Positions 1-5,181 of a DNA stretch of 5,502 bases are shown piece by piece (the first letter of the stretch is position 1; the number at the start of each line of letters is the position of its first letter). The DNA is taken from the NCBI GenBank assembly GCA_024277515.1, contig JAJRVB010000213.1, forward strand, positions 1-5,502, read 5' to 3'. A model generated the notes under the pieces. That model worked only from the letters and a program-made list of their open reading frames with translations. It did not search any database and was not told the origin of the DNA. Source of the DNA: Nitrospirota bacterium (GTDB lineage Bacteria; Nitrospirota; Thermodesulfovibrionia; UBA6902). Position numbers and translations under genes: made by a program.

Positions 1-144
1 GGTATCATACGGATAATTTTGTGTGAACTTCTCGGCATACCGCTCGAGAATCTCTTCAGGATAGAGCAGGATTTTGCCGCGCTGAATGTGATAGATATCT
101 GGGACTACCCGGTTGTTCGTTTAATAAATGGAAGGATAGCATGA
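1..144 (+). CDS. cobC: C-terminal end of a histidine-phosphatase family protein, probably alpha-ribazole phosphatase (5' truncated by window)
   Basis: Frame 1 is open from the window edge to TGA at 142-144 and encodes 47 residues, starting GIIRIILCELLGIPLENLF and ending in VVRLINGRIA. Seen: an 'IRxxLxxLLGIPLENLFRIEQD' block, then a short strand 'NVIDIWDYPVVRLIN'. This is the typical tail of the GpmB/CobC branch of the phosphoglycerate-mutase-like histidine phosphatases. The catalytic RHG motif and the second His lie outside the window. Known for the family: CobC removes the 5' phosphate from alpha-ribazole phosphate or adenosylcobalamin phosphate during lower-ligand assembly. The cobC choice over a generic phosphatase rests mainly on the cobQ-cbiB-cobD genes immediately downstream. 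The family is fairly sure, the substrate less so. Confidence 0.72.
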   Translation, partial: GIIRIILCELLGIPLENLFRIEQDFAALNVIDIWDYPVVRLINGRIA

Positions 145-238
145 AATTCAGCAGGCAGCAGGCGATGTGAATGGTTTTGATCCTGCCTACTGTCCACTGA
201 CTACTGTCTACTGACTTCTGTATACTGATTACTGATTT
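145..238. repeat. Inverted heptamer-repeat arrays filling the cobC-cobQ gap
   Basis: From 183 to 238 there are eight consecutive 7-bp units of the form CTGNNNN (for example CTGACTA, CTGTCTA, CTGATTA). The last unit ends exactly at the base before the cobQ ATG. On the other side, 145-158 holds two units in the opposite orientation (NNNNCAG), with a degenerate third at 159-165. Positions 149-158 pair with 183-192 at 9 of 10 bases around a 24-nt loop. The arrays occupy essentially the whole intergenic space, so no Shine-Dalgarno sequence remains next to the cobQ start. The 7-bp register is read directly; any function is unknown. Confidence 0.85.
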
Positions 239-1879
239 ATGGCTAAAGCAATAATGATACAGGGAACAGGCTCCGGCGCGGGCAAGAGTGTTATCGTTGC
301 CGGTCTGTGCCGGATATTCAGGGACATGGGTATCAGGGTTGCGCCCTTCAAGGCGCAGAATATGGCGCTCAATTCATTTATCACAAAGGAAGGCGGAGAG
401 ATCGGACGCGCACAGGCATTTCAGGCTGAAGCCGCAGGCATGGATCCGTGCAATGACATAAATCCGGTACTGCTCAAGGCAACAGGAGAAGCCGGATGCC
501 AGGTGATTCTTGACGGCACAGTCTATGCAAACATGAAGGCTGATGAGTATTATGCCATTAAAGAAAAGACATGGGAGGTTGTCACATCGGCGTATGACAG
601 GCTTTCAGAAAAATATGACCTGATAATTATTGAAGGCGCGGGCAGTCCGGCAGAGATCAACCTGCGCGAAGAAGAGATCGTAAACATGAGCGTTGCCCGT
701 TACGCGGATGCCCCGGTGCTGCTGGTCGGGGACATAGACAAGGGGGGCGTCTTTGCCTCTCTGTACGGGACTGTTGAATTATTGAAAGACACCCCTCCCT
801 TCCCAAGGGGGAACACAGAGGGGTTGGCTGATGCCGATTATATAAAGGCGTTCATTATCAACAAATTCAGGGGTGACATCAATATCCTCCGTCCCGGGCT
901 CAGGATGATTGAGGAGAAAACAGACAGGCCCGTGATCGGCGTAATTAATTACCTGGGTGACCTCGGGCTGCATGAGGAAGATGCCATCCCCTTTGAAAGG
1001 CTGATCCCGCGGCATAAAACAGGTTATCACAGGCGCCTCAAAATTGTAGTGCTGGGATTGCGGTATATTTCCAATTTTACCGACTTTGATCCATTCATGT
1101 ATGAGCAGGACGTTGAGCTGAGGTACTCTCTGGATGAAACGGACATAAAGAGCGCTGACCTTATTATTATCCCAGGATCAAAAAACACGGTGCAGGACCT
1201 GCTCTATCTGAGGGAAAACGGGATAGAGGATGTTGTGAGAGCTGTTGTTGCAGGAGGCGCTTCACTGGCCGGGATATGCGGCGGTTATCAGATGCTCGGC
1301 AAGACGATTTTTGATCCCCATTGCGTTGAAAGCCCTGTGAAAGAAGTTGACGGCATGGGCCTGCTTGATACATTAACGACACTTGATAAGTCAAAGACGA
1401 CCTGCCAGGTCTCTGCTGACCTGATAGATACGCAATGGTTTGATGCGATTCAGTCTGCCCCTGGCTGTAAATGGAACCATCTCAGCGGCTATGAAATACA
1501 TATGGGAAAGACGGCAGGCGATGTAGGGCTTTTTAAAATAATCAGACATCATACAACAGAACACAGAGTACAGAGCACAGATAACAGACAACAGACAAAA
1601 CGCGGCAGGGAGGTCCTGGACGGTTCTGTAAAGGGGAATGTATGGGGCACATACATTCATGGTATATTTGATAATGACGGACTGAGGACAAATCTGCTGA
1701 ACTCGTTAAGGAAGAAAAAGGGCCTGCCCGAAAGAGAGACTGTGGACTATCAGTCTCTGAGGGAAGAAGCTATAAATAAATGGGCCGGCGCTTTGGGCAG
1801 GAGTGTGGACATATGTTTTATACTCCGTCAGGTCGGTATGGAGTTCTGCATGAAAAAAACAGCTGAGGACATCTTATGA
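239..1879 (+). CDS. cobQ: Cobyric acid synthase (glutamine-hydrolysing), with repeat-derived insertions
   Basis: 546 residues. Family role: ATP- and glutamine-dependent amidation of adenosylcobyrinic acid a,c-diamide at the b, d, e and g side chains to give adenosylcobyric acid, in the cytosol. The N-terminal dethiobiotin-synthetase-like domain carries a P-loop GTGSGAGKS (residues 9-17), KAQNMALNS (38-46), EGAGSPAEINL (132-142) and VGDIDKGGVFAS (163-174). The C-terminal class I glutaminase domain has nucleophile Cys347 in AGICGGYQMLG and His474 in WGTYIHGIFDND. Usual length is about 490-510 residues. The excess lies in two low-complexity loops, about residues 185-196 and 434-458, which coincide with DNA repeats. 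The ATG at 239 is supported by the family-typical start (MAKAIMIQGTGSGAGKS) and an in-frame stop at 233-235, although no ribosome binding site is visible. It overlaps cbiB by ATGA. Confidence 0.97.
   Translation: MAKAIMIQGTGSGAGKSVIVAGLCRIFRDMGIRVAPFKAQNMALNSFITKEGGEIGRAQAFQAEAAGMDPCNDINPVLLKATGEAGCQVILDGTVYANMKADEYYAIKEKTWEVVTSAYDRLSEKYDLIIIEGAGSPAEINLREEEIVNMSVARYADAPVLLVGDIDKGGVFASLYGTVELLKDTPPFPRGNTEGLADADYIKAFIINKFRGDINILRPGLRMIEEKTDRPVIGVINYLGDLGLHEEDAIPFERLIPRHKTGYHRRLKIVVLGLRYISNFTDFDPFMYEQDVELRYSLDETDIKSADLIIIPGSKNTVQDLLYLRENGIEDVVRAVVAGGASLAGICGGYQMLGKTIFDPHCVESPVKEVDGMGLLDTLTTLDKSKTTCQVSADLIDTQWFDAIQSAPGCKWNHLSGYEIHMGKTAGDVGLFKIIRHHTTEHRVQSTDNRQQTKRGREVLDGSVKGNVWGTYIHGIFDNDGLRTNLLNSLRKKKGLPERETVDYQSLREEAINKWAGALGRSVDICFILRQVGMEFCMKKTAEDIL
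791..824. repeat. GC-rich palindromic repeat embedded in cobQ coding sequence
   Basis: ACCCCTC (791-797) is the exact reverse complement of GAGGGGT (818-824). A nested stem, CCCTT (797-801) with AAGGG (805-809), lies between them and shares one base. The segment encodes CobQ residues 185-196 (TPPFPRGNTEGL), between 'GTVELLK' and 'YIKAFIINKFRGD'. In typical CobQ proteins these two blocks are joined by a much shorter link. It therefore looks like a short palindromic element tolerated in frame on a surface loop. The inverted repeat is seen directly; its status as a dispersed genomic repeat is inferred. Confidence 0.55.
1539..1601. repeat. Heptamer-repeat array (NNNNCAG) translated within cobQ
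   Basis: Six clean 7-bp units ending in CAG run from 1553 to 1594 (such as ACAACAG, AGTACAG, AGCACAG), apart from unit 2 which reads AACACAG. More degenerate units flank them from 1539 and up to 1601. Read on the - strand they are CTGNNNN, the same family as the array in front of cobQ. They encode the hydrophilic segment around residues 439-452 (TTEHRVQSTDNRQQ), just before the VWGTYIHGIFDND block of the glutaminase domain. The clean part is 42 nt, so it preserves the frame. Confidence 0.8.
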
Positions 1880-3105
1880 CAGAGACCGTTGCACTTGCGC
1901 TCGCTTACCTGCTGGATCTGATCATCGGGGACCCCCGATGGCTGCCTCATCCGGTGCGCTGGACCGGACGCGCCGTAGAGAAGATCGAAAATGCCATGAG
2001 GAGATCATTCAGCTGTTTTAAGCCGGGCAGGGAGGCGGGAAAGGGAGAGGACGCTGAAGAGGAGATGCATCGGGAAAAATACCGGATTAATATAACCGAT
2101 ATGGTCCCCTCTTTTCTGCGGAGGGGGAAGAAACTTTCTGTTGCAGTACAGGAGAAAATTGCGGGCGTTCTCCTTGTTGCATCTATTTCTGTTGTCACGT
2201 ACGTTTCCTTTTATATCCTGACCAATGTCTTGCTCACTATGGACGTTGCACCTGCAGCTGATTATGCTGCCTTTGCCCTTTACGTGTATCTGGTCTCAAC
2301 GACCCTTGCAACCAGCGGACTCCTCCGGTCAGCCACCCTGGTAATTCGTGAATTAAACAAGGGTGATGTGGAAAGTTCCAGGGATAAACTCTCCAGGATT
2401 GTTGGCAGGGATACAGATTCACTTAAAGAGACAGGGGTGCTGAAGGCAACGATTGAAAGCCTCTCCGAGAACGCGTCAGACGGCATTATTGCGCCGCTCT
2501 TTTATTTTGTCATAGGGGGACTGCCTCTTGCCATGACATACAAGGCGATAAACACCATGGATTCAATGATCGGCTATAAAAATAAAAAGTACAGAAATTT
2601 CGGCTGGGCCGCGGCACGTCTTGATGATGTGGTCAACTATATTCCGGCGAGGATAACCGGGCTTTTGATAGTCGCAGTACTATATTTAATAAACTCAGTC
2701 CGGTACATTGTCAGTGCGGGATCGGACCGTCTTAACAAGATGCGCGGCAGGGCAGGCAGGTATTTACTCAAAATAGTGAACCTGATTGCAAAGCGGATGG
2801 AAAAGCCCGACTTTGACCGCGCCCGCAATGCAATGAAAATTATGATAAGGGACGGAAAGAAGCATTCAAGCCCGAACAGCGGCGTGCCTGAGGCAGCAAT
2901 GGCCGGGGCATTGGGAATAAGGCTTGGAGGGCCGTCAAATTACGGGGGAGTTAAAGTAAAGAAACCCTATATAGGTGATGCCGTCAATATGAAAAAAGTG
3001 AAAAACGGGATTGCTGATCTCTATATGAAAGCAGCGCTGTCAGCCATAGCCATAATAAGGCTGATATCTTTTCTCGGGTTTATTATGGCGCTTGTAATTG
3101 TGTAA
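1876..3105 (+). CDS. cbiB: Adenosylcobinamide-phosphate synthase, integral membrane, enlarged
   Basis: 409 residues. Family role: ATP-dependent joining of adenosylcobyric acid to (R)-1-amino-2-propanol O-2-phosphate, giving adenosylcobinamide phosphate, at the inner membrane. Conserved blocks seen: LLDLIIGDPRWLPHPVRW (12-29), SLSENASDGIIAPLFY (195-210), INTMDSMIGYKN (225-236), AARLDDVVNYIPARITG (246-262) and HSSPNSGVPEAAMAGALG (330-347). Hydrophobic segments lie near 95-120, 130-150, 204-222, 258-275 and 385-408. Usual length is about 310-330. The excess is mainly a charged segment at about 43-92 and a basic helix-like segment at about 280-312; neither carries a known motif that I recognise. 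The start shares ATGA with the cobQ stop and has GAGG 7 nt upstream (1865-1868), consistent with translational coupling. It supplies the step after CobQ and uses the CobD product. Confidence 0.95.
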   Translation: MTETVALALAYLLDLIIGDPRWLPHPVRWTGRAVEKIENAMRRSFSCFKPGREAGKGEDAEEEMHREKYRINITDMVPSFLRRGKKLSVAVQEKIAGVLLVASISVVTYVSFYILTNVLLTMDVAPAADYAAFALYVYLVSTTLATSGLLRSATLVIRELNKGDVESSRDKLSRIVGRDTDSLKETGVLKATIESLSENASDGIIAPLFYFVIGGLPLAMTYKAINTMDSMIGYKNKKYRNFGWAAARLDDVVNYIPARITGLLIVAVLYLINSVRYIVSAGSDRLNKMRGRAGRYLLKIVNLIAKRMEKPDFDRARNAMKIMIRDGKKHSSPNSGVPEAAMAGALGIRLGGPSNYGGVKVKKPYIGDAVNMKKVKNGIADLYMKAALSAIAIIRLISFLGFIMALVIV

Positions 3106-3126
3106 CCCGGAATTACTTACTTACGC

Positions 3127-3134
3127 AACACCTG
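3127..3134. repeat. Left copy of 8-bp target-site duplication AACACCTG
   Basis: AACACCTG directly abuts the left terminal inverted repeat and is repeated exactly at 3309-3316, directly abutting the right one. With the preceding C (3126) the match extends to 9 bp, because the last base of the right terminal repeat (3308) is also C. The exact duplication length is therefore 8 or 9, and 8 is preferred because it gives symmetric GTAAC ends. Confidence 0.85.
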
Positions 3135-3308
3135 GTAACCATTCAGTTCCGGGTAAAAACGGCAGGGCAATGCAAGATCAAATATTAAACATAAAAGATC
3201 AAAATTATGGAAGTTCTTATAATATAAAAACATTTTCCTTAACTTTGATCTTTGGTTTTTGATTTTTACATTTTTATATCCAGAAGATACCCGTAACTGA
3301 ATAGTTAC
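3135..3308. mobile_element. MITE-like non-autonomous element with 21-bp inverted repeats and 8-bp TSD
   Basis: The 174-bp element has ends at 3135-3155 and 3288-3308 that are inverted copies matching at 19 of 21 positions, beginning GTAACyATTCAG when read inward. Perfect 8-bp direct repeats AACACCTG flank it. It has no ORF of useful size. Its inside consists of inverted, A/T-rich 7-bp-period arrays around a short centre near 3222, so the whole could fold into one long hairpin. GTAA termini plus 8-bp duplications are the described pattern of the IS66 family, so mobilisation by an IS66-like transposase is plausible but inferred. It sits between cbiB and cobD and separates them by most of a 237-bp gap. 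It may affect readthrough into cobD. Confidence 0.85.
3176..3278. repeat. Inverted pair of A/T-rich heptamer arrays inside the MITE
   Basis: The left array (3176-3203) reads as 7-bp units GATCAAA, TATTAAA, then two more ending in a second exact GATCAAA (3197-3203). The right array (3244-3278) has units TTTGATC, TTTGGTT, TTTGATT and two further T-rich units. On the - strand these read NNNNAAA, with GATCAAA innermost. Positions 3197-3210 and 3237-3250 are inverted copies at 12 of 14 bases with a 26-nt loop. The period matches the arrays at and inside cobQ and inside cobD. Confidence 0.8.
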
Positions 3309-3316
3309 AACACCTG
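3309..3316. repeat. Right copy of 8-bp target-site duplication AACACCTG
   Basis: Exact repeat of 3127-3134, starting immediately after the right terminal inverted repeat. It lies 26 bp before the cobD start codon and 14 bp before its ribosome binding site, so the insertion spared the cobD translation signals. Confidence 0.85.
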
Positions 3317-3342
3317 CATTTTTTGTGTAAAAGGAAATTGTT

Positions 3343-4506
3343 ATGGAGATTACCGGACTGACAGGGCAAAAGCGGTATGACAGGATAAGTCATTATCTCC
3401 CTGATTCAGAGCATGGGGGGAATGTATACAGGATTTCCGAAGAAACAGGAATCCCGGTGGGGAAGCTTCTGGACTTCAGCGCTTCAATCAATCCCCTGGG
3501 GATCTCCGGCCGGGTAAAAGAAGTAATTAATGGTGAACTGGATAATCTGGTGAACTATCCGGACCCTGATACAAAGGCGCTGAAACATAAGATTGCTCAA
3601 TATCATGGTATTGACGCTGAGTCGGTCATCTGCGGTAACGGCAGCACAGAGCTTATATATCTTCTCCCGCGCGTACTCAGGCCGAAGAAGGTACTGGTCA
3701 CTGCCCCGACATTTTCGGAATATGAGAGGGCATGTGGATTGAGTCAAGAGTCAAGAGTTATGAGTTATGAGTCAGGAAAAGACAAAAAGTTCAGAATAAA
3801 CGCGGATGACTTCATATCAGTGATGCAAGGGCGTCGAAACTCGGAACTCAAAACTCCCTACTCATCACTCAAATCTGACATGGCATTTTTGTGCAATCCC
3901 AATAATCCAACAGGGGGTCTTTTGAGCAGGGAAGATGTGCTGCGAATTGCAGACGCTGCCCGTGATGCAGGGTGCGTGCTTGTTGTTGATGAGGCATTCA
4001 TTGATTTCTGCCCTGACCATTCAGTGATAAAAGATGTTCAGGACAATCCCTTTTTGATAGTTTTGAGGTCAATGACAAAATTCTTCGCGCTTACCGGACT
4101 GAGAATAGGATACGGCGTTTTTCACAAGGATATTATCGGAAAAATAAAACGCCTTAAAGAGCCCTGGTCGGTCAATAACCTGGCCCAGCGGGCAGCGGTT
4201 ACAGCGCTTGAAGACAGGGCTTATATCAATGAGACTTTTAGAATTATGAAAAAAGAAAAAGAGTATATGGAGAAAAACTTTCAGGCAATCGGGATGGAAT
4301 ATTTCCCCTCTGCTGCGAACTTTTATCTGCTCAGACTGGAAAGCGCAGGGAAGGTCATAGTGGGACTGAAGAAAAAAGGAGTGCTGATAAGGGACTGCTC
4401 AAACTTTAAGGGACTCGACCATGCGTATGTAAGGGTAGCTGTCAAATCACATGATGACAACGTGGTGCTGCTTAATGAACTTCAACGCTTGCTCGCTGTA
4501 ACATAG
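3343..4506 (+). CDS. cobD: Threonine-phosphate decarboxylase (HisC-like PLP enzyme) carrying repeat-encoded loops
   Basis: 387 residues, fold-type I PLP aminotransferase-like. Family role: decarboxylation of L-threonine O-3-phosphate to (R)-1-amino-2-propanol phosphate, the linker used by CbiB. Seen: EHGGNVYRISEETGIP (23-38) and DFSASINPLG (44-53), the typical CobD opening; GNGSTELIY (98-106); NPNNPTG (185-191); VVDEAF with PLP-contacting Asp216; SMTKFFALTGLRIGY with Schiff-base Lys246; and Arg364 in YVRVAV. Histidinol-phosphate aminotransferase is the nearest alternative, but the HGGN opening and the cob neighbours favour CobD. Start: ATG with AAGGA (3331-3335) 7 nt upstream. The first ~22 residues extend beyond the usual opening. 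Residues 133-145 and 166-177 are encoded by heptamer arrays; the second adds roughly a dozen residues before DMAFLCNPNNPTG. Usual length is about 350-370. Confidence 0.9.
   Translation: MEITGLTGQKRYDRISHYLPDSEHGGNVYRISEETGIPVGKLLDFSASINPLGISGRVKEVINGELDNLVNYPDPDTKALKHKIAQYHGIDAESVICGNGSTELIYLLPRVLRPKKVLVTAPTFSEYERACGLSQESRVMSYESGKDKKFRINADDFISVMQGRRNSELKTPYSSLKSDMAFLCNPNNPTGGLLSREDVLRIADAARDAGCVLVVDEAFIDFCPDHSVIKDVQDNPFLIVLRSMTKFFALTGLRIGYGVFHKDIIGKIKRLKEPWSVNNLAQRAAVTALEDRAYINETFRIMKKEKEYMEKNFQAIGMEYFPSAANFYLLRLESAGKVIVGLKKKGVLIRDCSNFKGLDHAYVRVAVKSHDDNVVLLNELQRLLAVT
3739..3772. repeat. Left arm of inverted heptamer pair inside cobD
   Basis: Tandem 7-bp units from 3741: GAGTCAA twice, GAGTTAT twice, then GAGTCAG ending at 3775. 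The 34 nt at 3739-3772 match the reverse complement of 3839-3872 at 26 of 34 positions, with every GAGT core aligned. It encodes CobD residues LSQESRVMSYESG, where the family normally has a strand of the type GAEVVYVPL. Confidence 0.82.
3839..3872. repeat. Right arm of inverted heptamer pair inside cobD
   Basis: Five 7-bp units beginning ACTC (ACTCGGA, ACTCAAA and similar) run from 3839 to 3873, which is GAGTNNN-type on the - strand. They encode NSELKTPYSSLK (residues 166-177), a net insertion compared with usual CobD/HisC sequences just before the NPNNPTG motif. A 66-bp spacer from the left arm encodes a native-looking segment (FRINADDFISVM). Confidence 0.82.
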
Positions 4507-4538
4507 TTATAAATACAGAATGTGTAAATGAGGAACTC

Positions 4539-4928
4539 GTGGAAATTATTTTAATAGTAGGGCATGGGAGTCCTGACAGTAAGGATCAAAATGTTGCATT
4601 CGTGGCAGAGAGCATACACCGGATGATTCATGGTGAGTGTACATCTGAATGTGTACGTGCCGCATATCTTCAGTTTGAAGGACCGGGACTGATGGATGCC
4701 ATAAAGACCTGCATAGCGGATGGCGCGGACAGGATAATTGTCCATCCCTATTTTCTGGGCAGCGGGGTCCATGTCACAAGAAACATTCCCGGGATCATAA
4801 AGGAAGCCGCAGGACTCTATCCCCATGTGGAGTTTATCTGCACCCGGCACCTTGGCGCGCATCACAAGCTTGCCGAAGTAGCGCTTGAGCGTATTAACGA
4901 GGCGGCAGACTTAGAAAAAGGACCATAA
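4539..4928 (+). CDS. cbiX: Short-type sirohydrochlorin cobaltochelatase (CbiX-S)
   Basis: 129 residues, one chelatase domain. Family role: insertion of Co2+ into sirohydrochlorin, the committed step of the anaerobic cobalamin route, in the cytosol; the short form is expected to act as a homodimer with two symmetrical half-sites. Seen: LIVGHGSPDSKDQN with metal-ligand His9; LQFEGPGLMDAI (44-55); and VHPYFLGSGVHVTRNIP (68-84) with His78. Length matches the ~120-135-residue short CbiX known from archaea and some anaerobic bacteria, against ~250+ for the fused bacterial form. The start is GTG: TGAGGA (4529-4534) lies 4 nt upstream, and the ATG at 4528 is in another frame and stops at once. Related chelatases for iron (SirB) or nickel (CfbA) are possible by sequence class, but the cob context supports cobalt. 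It follows cobD by 32 bp, probably the same transcript. Confidence 0.92.
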   Translation: MEIILIVGHGSPDSKDQNVAFVAESIHRMIHGECTSECVRAAYLQFEGPGLMDAIKTCIADGADRIIVHPYFLGSGVHVTRNIPGIIKEAAGLYPHVEFICTRHLGAHHKLAEVALERINEAADLEKGP

Positions 4929-4949
4929 AACAGGACGGATCATGGCAGT

Positions 4950-5030
4950 ATGAGTCCCATCATTGATGGGGCGGAACGGGAGGTTCCTGAAATCTTCCGA
5001 AACTTCATTGAACAGGAGGTGAAACATTGA
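4950..5030 (+). CDS. Possible 26-residue ORF in frame with and downstream of cbiX
   Basis: ATG at 4950 opens MSPIIDGAEREVPEIFRNFI and six more residues to TGA at 5028-5030. It is in the same frame as cbiX and the frame is open back to the cbiX TAA, so it would be a 33-codon C-terminal tail if that stop were read through or had arisen by mutation. The peptide is acidic and amphipathic-looking. The only upstream purine stretch (AGGACGG, 4932-4938) is rather far from the ATG. The stop overlaps the TTG start of the next ORF (TTGA, 5027-5030), a coupling arrangement. No family recognised. It may be a leader peptide, a relic of a cbiX extension, or chance. Confidence 0.3.
   Translation: MSPIIDGAEREVPEIFRNFIEQEVKH
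5014..5020 (+). promoter_or_regulatory. Strong ribosome binding site AGGAGGT for a TTG-initiated ORF
   Basis: AGGAGGT is a near-perfect anti-16S match, ending 6 nt before TTG at 5027. This spacing is optimal, and it is the strongest such site in the window. It decides the start of the 46-residue ORF, which has no ATG in its first 20 codons. Confidence 0.7.
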
Positions 5031-5167
5031 AGAAGGCAAAAAAGGCTGAGAAGAAATCGTCCCTGAAAAGTGCGATCTCCTATCACATGAAATGTGCGAA
5101 GACAGCCAATGGTCTGACACACTTCGTGATGTATGGTGATGTACCGAAAAAGAGGATGCCTCTTTAA
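5027..5167 (+). CDS. Small Lys-rich protein of unknown function (46 residues)
   Basis: TTG start at 5027, stop TAA at 5165-5167. The N-terminus is strongly basic (MKKAKKAEKKSSLKSA), followed by ISYHMKCAKTANGLTHFVMY and ending GDVPKKRMPL. It has a single Cys (residue 23) and no signal peptide or membrane segment. The start is chosen on an AGGAGGT site 6 nt upstream. The start overlaps the stop of the preceding 26-codon ORF, suggesting coupled translation. I do not recognise a family. The basic N-terminal third could bind RNA, DNA or an acidic partner, but that is speculation. It is followed after 14 bp by a strong stem-loop, so the cob transcript may end here. That it is expressed is supported mainly by the ribosome binding site. 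Confidence 0.5.
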   Translation: MKKAKKAEKKSSLKSAISYHMKCAKTANGLTHFVMYGDVPKKRMPL

Positions 5168-5181
5168 TCAATGAAGTATCG

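Noticed and set aside
1..130. Minus-strand open frame opposite the first 130 bases
   Set aside because: It has no plausible start codon, and the + strand frame 1 gives a clear histidine-phosphatase tail.
145..238. Cobalamin riboswitch upstream of cobQ
   Set aside because: No B12-box-like conserved core is seen and the 94-bp gap is fully taken up by heptamer arrays.
1923..1940. Perfect palindrome CATCGGGG/CCCCGATG near the start of cbiB
   Set aside because: It encodes the conserved IIGDPRW motif, so the protein constraint explains the sequence. It is probably coincidental.
3105..3154. ACCCGGAA (3105-3112) and TTCCGGGT (3147-3154) as a cbiB terminator hairpin
   Set aside because: The loop is 34 nt, the right arm belongs to the MITE terminal repeat, and only AAAAAC follows rather than a T-run.
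3218..3223. TATAAT in the centre of the MITE as a -10 promoter element for cobD
   Set aside because: The hexamer is perfect but the bases about 17 bp upstream do not resemble a -35 box, and the centre is strongly A/T-rich, so a chance match is likely.
3126..3317. CRISPR or attachment-site reading of the repeats near 3130-3310
   Set aside because: Inverted ends plus short direct flanks fit a transposon-type insertion; there are no regularly spaced unique spacers and no integrase.
3720..3880. cobD as a pseudogene because of the internal arrays
   Set aside because: The frame is intact from end to end and the NPNNPTG, Asp216, Lys246 and Arg364 motifs all remain, so an active enzyme is more likely.
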